NCBI RefSeq assembly: GCF_029023865.1
Contig: NZ_CP118969.1
Location: forward strand, 1 to 64,000
Source of the DNA: Lactococcus lactis
GTDB lineage: Bacteria; Bacillota; Bacilli; Lactobacillales; Streptococcaceae
Length of the DNA stretch: 64,000 nt
Direction: 5' to 3'
Shown here one piece after another: positions 1 to 10,480 of this stretch. Each line of letters opens with the position of its first letter. Position 1 is the stretch's first letter. The notes under the pieces are model-generated. The model saw only the letters and a program-made list of their open reading frames with translations, was not told where the DNA came from and did not search any database. The position numbers were made by a program, and so were the translations under genes.

Positions 1-1368
1 ATGGCATCCCTTAATGAAAATCAAAAATTTTGGGCCCGTGTAACCGAACTAGCTCGGCAGAGTATCGGTAAACAAGCTTATGATTTTTTTATTGAGCCTG
101 CTCAATTAATGTCTGTCGAGCAAGATACTGCCAATATCTTGCTTGATAGTGGAATGAAAAAAGATTATTGGAAAAAACAGTCCGATTTGATCACAACGGC
201 GGGATTTGAGGTCTTTGGTCGGATGATTGATTATGAACTCTATGCAAATGATGAGTTAACTGAACTGGAACTTCATCGTTTAAATAATCAATCTTCTATT
301 GAAGAGCAGCCGCATTCTACTGCTAAACCCGCTTCTCCTTTGGTTAGTGGTCTCAACGAGAAATATAATTTTGAAAATTTTGTGCAAGGTCCTGGTAACC
401 GTTGGACTTTGGCTGCGGCAATTGCTGTTGCTGATAAACCTGGTGATACCTATAATCCACTATTTATTTATGGTGGAGCTGGTCTAGGTAAGACGCATTT
501 AATGCATGCAATTGGAAATCAGATTTTGACTGACAATCCGACTGCTCGAATTAAATATGTTTCTTCGGAGAATTTCGTTAACGACTATGTTAATGCAACG
601 CGAAAAAACCAAATGGAGAATTTTGAAAATACTTATCGTAATTTAGATTTACTTCTATTGGACGATGTGCAATTTTTCAGTGATAAAGAGGGGACGAAAA
701 ATGAATTTTTCAATACCTTCAACGCACTCTATGATAAAGGTTCCCAAATTGTTTTAACTTCTGATCGTATTCCGCAAGAATTAAATAATTTGGAAGATCG
801 CTTGGTTTCACGCTTCTCTTGGGGTTTGACTACTGATATTACGGCTCCTGACTATGAAACTCGGATGGCTATTCTTTTGATTAAATCTGAATCAAGTCGT
901 TTAGAATTTCCGAGTGAAACTCTATCTTATATTGCTGGTCAGATTGATTCAAACGTTCGAGAACTCGAGGGCGCTCTAAATCGAGTCGAATTTGTGGCTC
1001 GAGCAAATGGCATTGCCGTGGTCGATATTGAGACAGCAAGTCAGGCTTTGCGTTCTTTAAAAAATGCAACTCAGCAATCTTTATCAAATCTTACTATTAA
1101 AAAAATTCAAGATGAAGTTGCTAATTATTATCATATTTCATTCTCAGATCTTGTTGGTCCTAAGCGCCCTAAGGAAATTGCCTTTCCAAGACAGATTGCG
1201 ATGTATCTTGTCAGAGAACTTTTAGGTACAAGTCTTCCGGCAATTGGAACTGCTTTTGGTGGCCGTGACCACACAACGGTAATGTATGCTTATAAACAAA
1301 TTTCGGATAAGATGAAAAATGATATGGATGTTCAAAAAGACATCGATAGCATTAAACGTAAATTTTAA
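1..1368 (+). CDS. dnaA: Chromosomal replication initiator DnaA
   Basis: DnaA binds 9-bp boxes at oriC, assembles as an ATP-dependent filament and opens the duplex. The 455-residue length is normal. The N-terminal helicase-loading domain (about 1-85) is followed by a short linker. The AAA+ domain has a Walker A GGAGLGKT at 158-165 and a Walker B LLLLDDVQ from about 216. The C-terminal DNA-binding domain carries the signature GRDHTT at 421-426. The window starts on the ATG, so the promoter and ribosome site are not visible. It lies directly upstream of the origin region and dnaN, the usual Firmicute order. Confidence 0.99.
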   Translation: MASLNENQKFWARVTELARQSIGKQAYDFFIEPAQLMSVEQDTANILLDSGMKKDYWKKQSDLITTAGFEVFGRMIDYELYANDELTELELHRLNNQSSIEEQPHSTAKPASPLVSGLNEKYNFENFVQGPGNRWTLAAAIAVADKPGDTYNPLFIYGGAGLGKTHLMHAIGNQILTDNPTARIKYVSSENFVNDYVNATRKNQMENFENTYRNLDLLLLDDVQFFSDKEGTKNEFFNTFNALYDKGSQIVLTSDRIPQELNNLEDRLVSRFSWGLTTDITAPDYETRMAILLIKSESSRLEFPSETLSYIAGQIDSNVRELEGALNRVEFVARANGIAVVDIETASQALRSLKNATQQSLSNLTIKKIQDEVANYYHISFSDLVGPKRPKEIAFPRQIAMYLVRELLGTSLPAIGTAFGGRDHTTVMYAYKQISDKMKNDMDVQKDIDSIKRKF

Positions 1369-1524
1369 AACTGTGGAAAACTCAAGGACTTATAAAATGC
1401 TTATTCTTTAATTATCCACAGGGGAAAAGCTTATACTTCTAAGTGGATTTGTCTTATACAGATTATCCACAGGACCTACTACTATTACTATTATATTTAT
1501 AAAAAGAAATTATAAAGGAATCTC
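1369..1524. other. oriC: Origin region (oriC) between dnaA and dnaN
   Basis: This 156-bp non-coding stretch has two perfect DnaA boxes TTATCCACA on the plus strand (1412-1420 and 1463-1471). A one-mismatch box lies on the minus strand (TGTGGAAAA, 1372-1380). The second perfect box is followed at once by a trinucleotide run and an AT-rich tract up to the dnaN ribosome site. In related Firmicutes the unwinding site lies downstream of dnaA, so this is the expected place for opening. More boxes may lie upstream of dnaA, outside the window. Confidence 0.9.
1463..1493 (+). promoter_or_regulatory. DnaA box followed by DnaA-trio array (origin unwinding site)
   Basis: The box at 1463-1471 is followed, after four bases, by six consecutive triplets CTA CTA CTA TTA CTA TTA (1476-1493). 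Read 3' to 5' on the other strand these are GAT/AAT units, the DnaA-trio consensus described for Bacillus subtilis oriC. There DnaA spreads from the box onto single-stranded DNA. AT-rich sequence continues to 1516. Confidence 0.8.
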
Positions 1525-2667
1525 ATGATTAAATTTTCAATTAATAAAAATGCGTTTCAAAATGCTTTGAGAATTACCAAACAAGCAATTGGTTCTAAAG
1601 TAACAATTCCTGCTTTAACAAAGTTAAAAATTGAAGTTGAAGAAAATGGAATTACTTTAATTGGTTCAAATGGTCAAATTTCAATCAAGAATTTTTTACC
1701 TGTTGATAATAAAGATGCAAGTATGCTTATTTCAGGGACTGGTTCAGTTTTGTTAGAAGCTGCTTTCTTTGAAAATGTGGTAAGTCAATTACCAGAAGTC
1801 ACTCTTGAATTTACTGAAAAAGAACAAAAGCAAGTTTTGTTAACTTCTGGTAAGTCAGAAATTACTTTAAAAGGCCTGGATTCAGAAATTTATCCGCATT
1901 TACAAGAAATTTCCGAAGGCTCTTCATTGAAAATGAAAGTTAAAGTACTTAAAGAAATTTTTACAGAAACAGTTTTTGCTGTAAGTACTCAAGAAAATCG
2001 TCCAATTTTTACAGGTGTTCATTTAGAAACTTTATCAACTGGAGAATTAAAAGCAGTCGCAACTGACTCACATCGGATGAGTCAACGTTTATTGCCTTTA
2101 GAAGATTCAGAATTAAAATTTGATGTTATTTTGCCAAGTAAATCAATCAATAGTTTTAAAAATGTTTTCACAAATGATGAAGAAGAGATTGAAATTTTCA
2201 TTAGTGGAAGCCAAATGCTTTTTAGAAATGAAACAATTAGTTATTATAGTCGTTTGATTGAAGGATCTTATCCTGATACTAATCGTTTAATTCCAAATGA
2301 AGCTGATTATACTTTAGATTTAGTTTTTGATGCTGCGCAATTGCGTCATACAATGGATCGTGCGCGTTTGTTGACAGTAATGACAACTAATGGAACTGTA
2401 AAATTGACGGTTTCTGGTGATTCTGTAGTAACCACAGCCAACTCTCCTGAGGTCGGTTCTGTCCATGAAGAATTGACGGCCTTATCAAAAGAAGGAAATG
2501 ACTTAGCAATCAGCTTTAATCCTGAATATTTGATTGATGCTTTGAAAGTGATTAAAGCACCAGAAGTTCGTATTCGCTTTATTTCTAATGTTCGTCCGTT
2601 CACTTTACAACCACGTAATGAAGAATCTGGATTTGTTCAATTGATTACACCAGTACGTACAAATTAA
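1525..2667 (+). CDS. dnaN: DNA polymerase III beta subunit (sliding clamp)
   Basis: DnaN forms the ring-shaped dimer that tethers polymerase III to DNA and recruits other replication and repair factors. The 380-residue length fits the three-domain clamp, and the sequence reads clearly as DnaN (N-terminal [12 protein letters not shown]-terminal ITPVRTN in the place of the usual PVR tail). The ATG at 1525 has an AAAGGA ribosome site at 1514-1519. It sits right after oriC, as in most Firmicutes. Confidence 0.98.
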   Translation: MIKFSINKNAFQNALRITKQAIGSKVTIPALTKLKIEVEENGITLIGSNGQISIKNFLPVDNKDASMLISGTGSVLLEAAFFENVVSQLPEVTLEFTEKEQKQVLLTSGKSEITLKGLDSEIYPHLQEISEGSSLKMKVKVLKEIFTETVFAVSTQENRPIFTGVHLETLSTGELKAVATDSHRMSQRLLPLEDSELKFDVILPSKSINSFKNVFTNDEEEIEIFISGSQMLFRNETISYYSRLIEGSYPDTNRLIPNEADYTLDLVFDAAQLRHTMDRARLLTVMTTNGTVKLTVSGDSVVTTANSPEVGSVHEELTALSKEGNDLAISFNPEYLIDALKVIKAPEVRIRFISNVRPFTLQPRNEESGFVQLITPVRTN

Positions 2668-2670
2668 TTT

Positions 2671-2722
2671 TACTGACAGCTCTTTTGTCAGCTTAGATTT
2701 GCTGACGAAAATGTCTGTCAGT
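2671..2722. repeat. Inverted ACTGACAG/CTGTCAGT pair after dnaN
   Basis: ACTGACAG at 2672-2679 and CTGTCAGT at 2715-2722 are complementary. Between them lie TTGTCAGC and GCTGACGA, which can also pair, giving nested hairpins. There is no strong T-run, so a terminator role is possible but not proven. The octamer is one of many copies in this window. Confidence 0.7.
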
Positions 2723-2743
2723 AAATTTAGATTTTGTTATAAT
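2715..2743 (+). promoter_or_regulatory. Extended -10 promoter for rexBA
   Basis: TGT plus TATAAT at 2738-2743 is an extended -10. The hexamer CTGTCA at 2715-2720, 17 bp upstream, is a weak -35 and is part of the ACTGACAG repeat. The rexB start follows 29 bp after the -10. Confidence 0.6.
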
Positions 2744-2772
2744 GGACTTAACGAAAGTTAGGTCTATTTTTT

Positions 2773-5700
2773 ATGGAAATTTTATATACTGAAATTACAC
2801 AAGATTTAACAGAGGGACTATTAGAGATTTCTCTTGAAGAACTTGGAAAAAATCGAAAAGTTTATTACATTGTGCCTTCTTCAATGTCATTTGAGAAGGA
2901 GAAAGAAATTTTAGAGCGCTTGGCTAAGGGAAGTGATGCAGCAGTTTTTGACTTACTCGTCACTCGTTTTAAGCAATTGCCTTATTATTTTGATAAGCGA
3001 AAAAAAGCGACAACAAAGACAGAGTTGGGCACAGCAGGCCTTTCAATGCTTTTTCGACGTGTTTTGAGGAGTTTTTCAAAAGAAGAAATTCCGCTGTATT
3101 TTTCTCTACAGGATTCTGCTGGTTTTTTGGAAATGCTAATTCAGTTAAGAACAGAGTTACTGACAGCAAATCTGTCAGTAGAAAATTTACCTGACAGCCC
3201 TAAAAATCAAGAATTAAAAAAGATTTTAAGTAGATTTGAAGAAAAATTAGCAAATGACTATGCTAACTACTCAGAATTTGGTGATTTTACTAGTCGTCTT
3301 GCTGATGGGGAATTTGATTTTCAACTCAAAGATGTGACAATTGTCATTGATGGATATACTCGATTTTCTGCCGAAGAAGAGCTTTTTATTGAAAGTATTC
3401 AAGATAGAGTGGCACGTTTTGTCATTGGAACTTATAGTGATGATAATTCACTGACAGCCGGATCTGAAACAATTTATATCAGTACGAGTCAAATGATTGG
3501 GCGTTTTCGCAGTAAATTTCCAGTAGAACTAAGAAAAATGGCTTTTTCATCTGTCAATGAAGTTTACAATAAGTTGACAAAATTACTCGATTTGGATTCA
3601 CGATTTGCCATTTCTGATCAAAATATTGAAATAAATTCTGCTGATGCAAAATATTTCAGAATTTGGGAAGCCGAAAATCAAAAAGTTGAAATTGAAGGTG
3701 TCGCAAAGGAAATTAGACAAAAAATAAGTCAGGGGGCTTTTTTCAAAGATTTTACAGTTTTAGTAGGCGATCCAGCTGCTTATGAAATTACTTTGAAAGA
3801 AATTTTTGAACTTTACGAGATTCCATTTTTCTACGCCCAAGAAGAATCAATGAGTCAGCATCCTTTGGTTATCTTTTTTGAAAGTTTACTTTCAATTAAA
3901 AAGAATAATTATCGGACAGATGATGTTGTCAATCTTCTAAAAAGTAAGGTTTACACTGATGTCAACCTAGATGAAGAAGTCATTGATTACTTTGAATACT
4001 ATGTTCAAAAATATAAGATTTCTGGTCGAAAAAAATTTACGGAAGCATTCAATGAAAGTGAGTTTTCTAAAATTGAATTAGTGAATCAACTTCGCGAAAA
4101 CTTATTGGGAAATGATTCTCCTTTACAAGCCTTTTTGGGGACAAATCGGCAAAAAACAGGAAAAAAATGGGTTTCTGATTTACAAGTTTTACTTGAAAAT
4201 GGAAATGTAATGGCCAATATGAACACTTATTTTTCAGAAGCAGAATCTGAAAATAAGCACCAAATGGCTGATAAACATGAACAAGTTTGGCAAATGCTTA
4301 TTTCGATATTGAATGAGTTTTTGGCTGTTTTTTCTGATGAAAAATTGAAAAGTGTGGAGTTTTTAGATATTTTATTAGCAGGATTGAAAAATGCGAAATA
4401 TCGACAAATTCCAGCAAACGTTGATGTTGTAAATATCAAAGATTATGAACTTGTTGAACCTAAAACTAATAAATATATCTATGCCATTGGTTTGAGTCAA
4501 ACCAATTTTCCAAGAATAAAGAAAAATTCAACACTTTTATCCGATGAAGAACGACTAGTAATCAATCAAACAACTGATGAAAATCAGTTTATTGAACAGT
4601 TGAATGTTGTCAACTATCAAAAAAATCAGTTTACAGTCCTTTCTTTAGTGAATTCAGCAAAAGAAACTTTAGTTTTGTCCATGCCACAAATTATGGCAAA
4701 TGAGCAAGGAGAATTTTCACCAGTTTTCCAATTATTTTTGAATCATTCGGATGAAAAAATTCTTCAAAAAATTCAAGAAGTCAATCTTTTTGAAAGCTTA
4801 GAGCACATTGGAAACAGTCGTTCAGTGATTTCTATGATTGGAAAAATTGAGCGTGAACTTGTTGAAACTGAAGAAAAAAATGATGACAAAAGAGTTTTTT
4901 GGTCTAGTATTTTCCGAATCTTAGTTAAGTCAAATCCTGATTTTCAAAAAATATTATTGGATTTAGCTAAAGATATTGATACGGTCAACTTATCAAAAGA
5001 AACCTTAGACAAAATTTATGGTGATAAACTTTATGCTTCTGTCAGTTCTTTTGAACGCTTTTATAACTGTGAATATCAGTACTTTTTAGAGACCACTTTG
5101 GGTCTGGAAACTTTTGAAAATATTGATATAAATTCCAAAATTGTCGGTAACTTTTTCCATGAAGTTTTTGAAAAAGTCATGCAAGAAGAAGCTTTGTCAG
5201 CTGAAAATTTTGATGAAAAATTGACAAAAGTTTTACATGATGTTGACAGTAATTACTCTCGTTATTTTACTCAGGATGCAACAGCAAGATTTACTTGGAC
5301 CAATTTAGAAGAAATTGTTAGACAGACTGCAACAGTTTTAAAGGAAACAGTTTCTACTGATGAACTTAAAACTTTACTGACAGAAAGTAGTTTTGGCTTA
5401 CCAAAAAGTGAATTAGGTAATTTTTCTGTTGACGATATTTACTTACGAGGAAGAATTGACCGTTTGGACCAACTTTCTTCTGATTATTTAGGAGCTATAG
5501 ATTACAAATCAAGTGCTCATTCCTTTAAATTACAGGATGCTTATGACGGTCTGAGTTTACAATTTATGACCTATTTAGACGTGATTAAAGAAGCTTTTCC
5601 GAATCAAAAAATATGGGGTGCTCTTTATTTACAATTTAAAAATCAACCAATTAACTTATCAGAAATCAATCATTTATCAGAGATTGCTGGCTTATTGAAA

Positions 5701-6072
5701 GAATCAATGCGCTATGATGGTTTAGTTTTGGAAGAGGCAGCTGACCAAATTAAAGCAATAGAAAATATTACTGTAAAAAAATCTAATATTTACAATCAAG
5801 AAGAATTTGAACAGCTTTTAAAATTGAATGAAAATCATTATCAGCATGCTGGTCAGCGACTTAAGAGCGGTCAGATTGCAATAAATCCAATTATGAAACG
5901 CTCCGAAGGGATTGATCAAACAGGTAATGTTCGAGGTTGTCGCTACTGTCCGCTTAAATCTATTTGTCGATTTGAAGCAAATGTACACATGAAGTATCAC
6001 AGTCGTGAAATTGGTCAAAAATCTCAAGCAGAAATCTTAGCAGAATTAAAAGGAGAAGGGCGAAATGAGTGA
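2773..6072 (+). CDS. rexB: ATP-dependent exonuclease subunit RexB (AddB)
   Basis: RexB is the second nuclease-bearing subunit of the RexAB (AddAB-type) helicase-nuclease, which resects double-strand ends and responds to lactococcal Chi. At 1099 residues it is of normal size. The N-terminus (IVPSSMSFEKEK) lacks the Walker A loop of Bacillus AddB, as is usual in streptococcal RexB. The C-terminal RecB-like nuclease centre shows D910-Y911-K912. Cys766 with Cys1056, Cys1059 and Cys1065 fits the AddB iron-sulfur clamp. The end overlaps the rexA start by 8 bp, so the two are translationally coupled. Confidence 0.95.
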   Translation: MEILYTEITQDLTEGLLEISLEELGKNRKVYYIVPSSMSFEKEKEILERLAKGSDAAVFDLLVTRFKQLPYYFDKRKKATTKTELGTAGLSMLFRRVLRSFSKEEIPLYFSLQDSAGFLEMLIQLRTELLTANLSVENLPDSPKNQELKKILSRFEEKLANDYANYSEFGDFTSRLADGEFDFQLKDVTIVIDGYTRFSAEEELFIESIQDRVARFVIGTYSDDNSLTAGSETIYISTSQMIGRFRSKFPVELRKMAFSSVNEVYNKLTKLLDLDSRFAISDQNIEINSADAKYFRIWEAENQKVEIEGVAKEIRQKISQGAFFKDFTVLVGDPAAYEITLKEIFELYEIPFFYAQEESMSQHPLVIFFESLLSIKKNNYRTDDVVNLLKSKVYTDVNLDEEVIDYFEYYVQKYKISGRKKFTEAFNESEFSKIELVNQLRENLLGNDSPLQAFLGTNRQKTGKKWVSDLQVLLENGNVMANMNTYFSEAESENKHQMADKHEQVWQMLISILNEFLAVFSDEKLKSVEFLDILLAGLKNAKYRQIPANVDVVNIKDYELVEPKTNKYIYAIGLSQTNFPRIKKNSTLLSDEERLVINQTTDENQFIEQLNVVNYQKNQFTVLSLVNSAKETLVLSMPQIMANEQGEFSPVFQLFLNHSDEKILQKIQEVNLFESLEHIGNSRSVISMIGKIERELVETEEKNDDKRVFWSSIFRILVKSNPDFQKILLDLAKDIDTVNLSKETLDKIYGDKLYASVSSFERFYNCEYQYFLETTLGLETFENIDINSKIVGNFFHEVFEKVMQEEALSAENFDEKLTKVLHDVDSNYSRYFTQDATARFTWTNLEEIVRQTATVLKETVSTDELKTLLTESSFGLPKSELGNFSVDDIYLRGRIDRLDQLSSDYLGAIDYKSSAHSFKLQDAYDGLSLQFMTYLDVIKEAFPNQKIWGALYLQFKNQPINLSEINHLSEIAGLLKESMRYDGLVLEEAADQIKAIENITVKKSNIYNQEEFEQLLKLNENHYQHAGQRLKSGQIAINPIMKRSEGIDQTGNVRGCRYCPLKSICRFEANVHMKYHSREIGQKSQAEILAELKGEGRNE

Positions 6073-9000
6073 AGTAAAATTAACTCCAGAGCAAAATGAA
6101 GCCATTCATAGTTCTGGTAAGAATATTCTAGTTTCAGCGAGTGCTGGTTCCGGAAAAACTTTTGTTATGGCTCAAAGAATTGTCGAGAAAGTCAAACAAG
6201 GAATTGAAATTGATCGACTTTTCATTTCCACATTTACAAAAAAAGCAGCAAGCGAATTACGGATGCGGCTTGAGCGAGATTTAAAAAAAGCCAGACAAGA
6301 AAGTTCTGATGAAAATCAAGCTCGTAGGTTGACACTTGCTTTACAGAACCTGTCAAATGCTGATATTGGAACTATGGATAGTTTCACCCAAAAATTGACA
6401 AAAACGAATTTCAATCGAGTAAATATTGACCCGAATTTCCGAATCTTAGCTGATCAAACAGAGAGTGATTTAATTAGACAAGAAGTCTTTGAACAATTGG
6501 TTGAGTCTTATCTATCAGAAGATGATGGATTGAATATTTCAAAAGAAAAATTTGAAGAACTTATAAAAAATTTTTCTAAAGACAGAAATATTGCTGGTTT
6601 TCAAAAAGTAGTTTACACTATTTACCGTTTTGCGTCAGCAACCGAAAATCCAATAAAGTGGTTAGAAAATCAATTTTTAAAAGGTTTTGAAACATATAAA
6701 TCACTGACAGACTTGTCTGCAGATTTTTCAGCAGATATAAAAGAGAATTTACTGATATTTTTTGAACTTCTAGAAACTTCATTAACCAATGGAGTAATTG
6801 CTAAAAAAGGAGCTGGACGTGATAAGGCCAATCTTATTTTAGATAATAAAAATGAACTCTTAGAAGCAATAACCACTAAAGATTTTGCAACTTTCACAGA
6901 ACTATTTTTATCAATAGATACAGATATTCGAGTGGGTTCTTCAAAAGATGAAATACTTTCGGCTCTGAAAAAAGATTTTTCAGCACAAAAACAAGACTTA
7001 GTGGGCTCGAAATCCAAACCTGGAGAAATTCGGAAGTTTGTTGATAAAATAAAACATGGTCAGTTGATTGAAAAATATCAAAATCAAGCATTTGAAATCG
7101 CAGAAAACTTACAAAAATTTGTTATTGAGTTTTACCAAAGTTATTTAGAACGTAAAAAGAATGAAAATGCCTTTGAGTACTCTGATATTGCACACTTTGC
7201 CATCGAAATTTTAGAGGAAAATCCAGATATACGTGAAACTTTAAGAGAACATTATGATGAAATCATGATTGATGAGTATCAGGATACCAGCCACACTCAG
7301 GAGCGAATGCTGGAGCTTTTATCGAATGGACATAATCTCTTCATGGTTGGTGATATTAAGCAATCAATTTATGGCTTTCGTTTAGCTGACCCTGGCCTCT
7401 TTTTAGAAAAATATAAAGACTATGCCAAGACAGAAAATCCAAATCAACTAATTCGCTTAAAAGAAAACTTTCGTTCACGTGGTGAGGTTTTAACATTTAC
7501 AAATGATATCTTTAAACACCTGATGGATGAAAAATTAGGTGAGATGACTTATGGCAAAGAAGAAGCATTAGTTCAAGGAAATATTACTGATTATCCAGTT
7601 GAATCTGAGAAAGATTTTTATCCAGAACTTCTTTTATACAAAGAAAATACAAGTGATGAAGAAACAGATGAATCCGAAGTAAGAATTTCGGATGGAGAGA
7701 TTAAAGGAGCAGCTCAAGAAATAAAAAAATTGATTGAAGCTGGAGTTGAACCAAAAGATATAGCAATCTTGGTTCGTTCTAAATCAAATAATAATAAAAT
7801 TGAGGATATTCTGCTTAGTTACGATATTCCGGTCGTTCTTGATGAAGGTCGAGTTGATTTTTTGAAATCAATGGAAGTCTTAATTATGCTAGACGTTTTA
7901 CGAGCAATTGATAATCCACTCTATGATTTATCATTGGTTGCGATGTTAAGGTCTCCGTTATTTGGATTTAATGAAGATGAATTAACTAGAATCAGTACTC
8001 AAGGAAGCCATGACCTTAGATTTTGGGATAAAATTCTTTTGTCACTTAATAAAGAAGGACAAAATCCAGAACTTATCAATCCTTCCTTAGAGAACAAGCT
8101 TAAAGCATTTTATAAGAAGTTTACAGAGTGGCGTAAACTTGTAAACCAAGTTGCAATTCATGATTTACTTTGGAAAATATATACCGAAACCTACTATTTT
8201 GACTATGTTGGTGCCTTAAAAAATGGTGAAATGCGCCAAGCGAACTTACAAGCCTTAGCGGTTCGAGCAGAATCATATGAAAGTTCTGGTTATAAAGGAT
8301 TATTTAAATTTGTAAGATTAATCAACAAATTTATGGAACAAAATAATGATTTAGCTTCTGTTAATATAAAACTTCCTCAAAATGCTGTTCGAGTGATGAC
8401 CTTCCATAAATCAAAAGGATTAGAATTTGATTATGTCTTTTTAATGAATTTACAATCTCGTTTCAACGATCGTGATTTGAAAGAAGATGTTATCCTAAGT
8501 CGTGAAAATGGTTTAGGAATGAAGCTTATTGCTGATTTAAAGGATGAAGCAGATGTTATAACTGATTTCCCTTATGCTTTAGTGAAAATGGAAACATTCC
8601 CTTATATGGTGAATAAAGACTTAAAACAAAGAGCAGCTCTCTCAGAAGAAATGCGTGTTTTATATGTTGCATTTACACGAGCAAAGAAAAAACTTTATCT
8701 TGTTGGAAAAATAAAAGAAACAGATAAAAAATCAGGACTTGACCTTTATGATAATGCAAGTTTAGAAGGGAAGATTTTAGAAGATAAATTTCGTAATTCA
8801 AGTCGCGGTTTTCAACACTGGATATTGGCGCTTCAAAATGCCACAAAACTTCCGATGAAACTCAATGTCTACACAAAAGAAGAGTTGGAAGCAGAAAAAC
8901 TTGAATTTACAAGTCAACCTGATTTCAAAAAATTGGTCGAAGAATCGGAAAAATTTGATAATATCATGGCCTATTCTGATGAAATACAAAAAGCTCAAAA

Positions 9001-9676
9001 AATTATGAATTATGAATATCCACATCAAGCAGCAACAGAGCTTTCAAGTATTCAAACACCAAGTCAGGTTAAAAAACGAAGCTACGAAAAACAATTACAA
9101 GTGGGTGAAATTCAACCGAAAAGTGAATTTACTCGGGTCAAAAAGCTAGATTTTTCTGATTTTGGTCCTAAGAAAGTTACTGCTGCAGAAATCGGTTCGG
9201 CAACTCATAGTTTTATGCAGTATGCAGATTTTTCTCAAGCAGATTTATTTAGTTTTCAAGCGACACTTGATGAAATGGGATTTGATGAAAAAATAAAAAA
9301 TCAAATTGATATTGCTAAAATTTTGACTTTGTTTGATACAGATTTCGGTCAGTTTTTATCGGAAAATGTTGATAAAACAGTTAAAGAAGCACCATTTTCA
9401 ATGTTGAGAACAGATGAATTTGCTAAAGAGCAGTATATTGTTCGGGGAATTTGTGATGGATTTGTTAAACTTACTGATAAAATCGTTCTATTTGATTATA
9501 AGACGGATAGATTTACAAGTTCTTCAGCTATTTCTGAAATAAAAGAGCGTTATAGAGATCAGATGAATCTTTATAGTGAGGCTTTGAAAAAAGCCTACGA
9601 TGTCAACCAAGTTGACAAGTATCTCATTTTATTAGGAGGCCCTCAGCAAGTTTTTGTTGAAAAACTAGATGATTAG
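6065..9676 (+). CDS. rexA: ATP-dependent helicase/nuclease subunit RexA (AddA)
   Basis: RexA is the UvrD-like helicase and nuclease subunit of RexAB, used in recombinational repair and degradation of linear DNA. The sequence has 1203 residues. Walker A ASAGSGKT is at 25-32, the helicase motif II reads DEYQDTS, and the C-terminal RecB-type nuclease motif is D1144-Y1145-K1146. The lactococcal Chi site recognised by RexAB is GCGCGTG (established knowledge), and copies occur in this window. The ATG lies inside the end of rexB, preceded by a GGAGAAGGG-type ribosome site. Confidence 0.96.
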   Translation: MSEVKLTPEQNEAIHSSGKNILVSASAGSGKTFVMAQRIVEKVKQGIEIDRLFISTFTKKAASELRMRLERDLKKARQESSDENQARRLTLALQNLSNADIGTMDSFTQKLTKTNFNRVNIDPNFRILADQTESDLIRQEVFEQLVESYLSEDDGLNISKEKFEELIKNFSKDRNIAGFQKVVYTIYRFASATENPIKWLENQFLKGFETYKSLTDLSADFSADIKENLLIFFELLETSLTNGVIAKKGAGRDKANLILDNKNELLEAITTKDFATFTELFLSIDTDIRVGSSKDEILSALKKDFSAQKQDLVGSKSKPGEIRKFVDKIKHGQLIEKYQNQAFEIAENLQKFVIEFYQSYLERKKNENAFEYSDIAHFAIEILEENPDIRETLREHYDEIMIDEYQDTSHTQERMLELLSNGHNLFMVGDIKQSIYGFRLADPGLFLEKYKDYAKTENPNQLIRLKENFRSRGEVLTFTNDIFKHLMDEKLGEMTYGKEEALVQGNITDYPVESEKDFYPELLLYKENTSDEETDESEVRISDGEIKGAAQEIKKLIEAGVEPKDIAILVRSKSNNNKIEDILLSYDIPVVLDEGRVDFLKSMEVLIMLDVLRAIDNPLYDLSLVAMLRSPLFGFNEDELTRISTQGSHDLRFWDKILLSLNKEGQNPELINPSLENKLKAFYKKFTEWRKLVNQVAIHDLLWKIYTETYYFDYVGALKNGEMRQANLQALAVRAESYESSGYKGLFKFVRLINKFMEQNNDLASVNIKLPQNAVRVMTFHKSKGLEFDYVFLMNLQSRFNDRDLKEDVILSRENGLGMKLIADLKDEADVITDFPYALVKMETFPYMVNKDLKQRAALSEEMRVLYVAFTRAKKKLYLVGKIKETDKKSGLDLYDNASLEGKILEDKFRNSSRGFQHWILALQNATKLPMKLNVYTKEELEAEKLEFTSQPDFKKLVEESEKFDNIMAYSDEIQKAQKIMNYEYPHQAATELSSIQTPSQVKKRSYEKQLQVGEIQPKSEFTRVKKLDFSDFGPKKVTAAEIGSATHSFMQYADFSQADLFSFQATLDEMGFDEKIKNQIDIAKILTLFDTDFGQFLSENVDKTVKEAPFSMLRTDEFAKEQYIVRGICDGFVKLTDKIVLFDYKTDRFTSSSAISEIKERYRDQMNLYSEALKKAYDVNQVDKYLILLGGPQQVFVEKLDD

Positions 9677-9684
9677 ATTATAAT
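9657..9684 (+). promoter_or_regulatory. Promoter for the DUF951 gene
   Basis: TTGAAA (9657-9662), a 16-bp spacer and TATAAT (9679-9684). It overlaps the end of rexA and would give a short leader to the ATG at 9713. Confidence 0.6.
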
Positions 9685-9712
9685 GACAGGAATTGTATAG
9701 AAAGGATAGATA

Positions 9713-9913
9713 ATGCTGGAATATGAATTAGGTTCGATTGTCGAGATGAAGAAACCTCATGCCTGCACTGTTAAGGCGACTGGTAAAAAAGCAAATGCTT
9801 GGGAAATCACTAGATTGGGTGCAGATATCAAGATAAGATGTACAAACTGCAATCATGAAGTGATGATGAGTCGTTTTGACTTTAATAAAAAAATAAAAAA
9901 GGTACTCAAGTGA
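9713..9913 (+). CDS. DUF951 small protein
   Basis: This 66-residue basic protein matches the DUF951 family, which is often next to ychF in Firmicutes. It has a short zinc-ribbon-like CTNCNH near residue 44 and a lone earlier cysteine (HAC). The family function is not established. An AAAGGATAG ribosome site precedes the ATG. The ychF gene is about 0.8 kb downstream, separated by a leftward regulator. Confidence 0.85.
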   Translation: MLEYELGSIVEMKKPHACTVKATGKKANAWEITRLGADIKIRCTNCNHEVMMSRFDFNKKIKKVLK

Positions 9914-9922
9914 GCCCTTTTT

Positions 9923-10480
9923 TTAATTATAAACCGATTTGAGATTAAATTTGAGGTATTTAATAAGCCAAAAGTAAAGTAACTTTGTAAATCGCCAAAT
10001 CAAAGGGCTAACAAGAACCATCAGCGAACAAGCGATAATCGCAACTAACCAGTACCACCAGTCTAAACCTGTTGCTCCATTCGCATTCCCAAAAGTAATA
10101 TGTGGGTTATGAGTAGCAACAGCGAAAATCATAATAAATGGAGCAAGGAATAAAGCTAATATAATAGCATAGAGAGCCAAAAGAATCAAAGCAGTAGTAA
10201 TTATCAACCAGAAACCAAGAACGAAGTTAAAAAAGACTAAGCCAAAACCAGCAAATAGGTTGATATGTTTCTTTCTTTTTTGTGGTTCAATTCCTTGAGC
10301 AAAAGCTGATAAATCTGATTCATATAATTCGGCTAGGGCAATCAATGTTTCAAAATTTGGTTCAGTTTTATTGGATTCCCAACGTGAAATGGCTTGTCTA
10401 CTAAAATAAAGTTCTTTTGCAACTTCTTCTTGTGTGAGCTTCTGGGCAAGACGAGCTTTTTGTAAATTTTCTCCGAGCAT
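9923..10480 (-). CDS. XRE-type HTH regulator with C-terminal membrane segments
   Basis: The first about 60 residues form a Cro/CI-type helix-turn-helix (QKLTQEEVAKELYFSRQAISRWE). After residue 80 there are hydrophobic stretches that fit three to four membrane helices. Such HTH-membrane proteins are common in Lactobacillales and are thought to sense envelope signals, but the ligand is unknown. The gene is convergent with the DUF951 gene and divergent from ychF. The start follows an AAGGAGAAA ribosome site. Function beyond DNA binding is inferred. Confidence 0.8.
   Translation of the reverse strand: MLGENLQKARLAQKLTQEEVAKELYFSRQAISRWESNKTEPNFETLIALAELYESDLSAFAQGIEPQKRKKHINLFAGFGLVFFNFVLGFWLIITTALILLALYAIILALFLAPFIMIFAVATHNPHITFGNANGATGLDWWYWLVAIIACSLMVLVSPLIWRFTKLLYFWLIKYLKFNLKSVYN

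Noticed and set aside
9901-9925. Terminator between the DUF951 gene and the leftward regulator
   Set aside because: The CTCA/TGAG stem has a two-base loop, so it is too tight; only the T-run is convincing.
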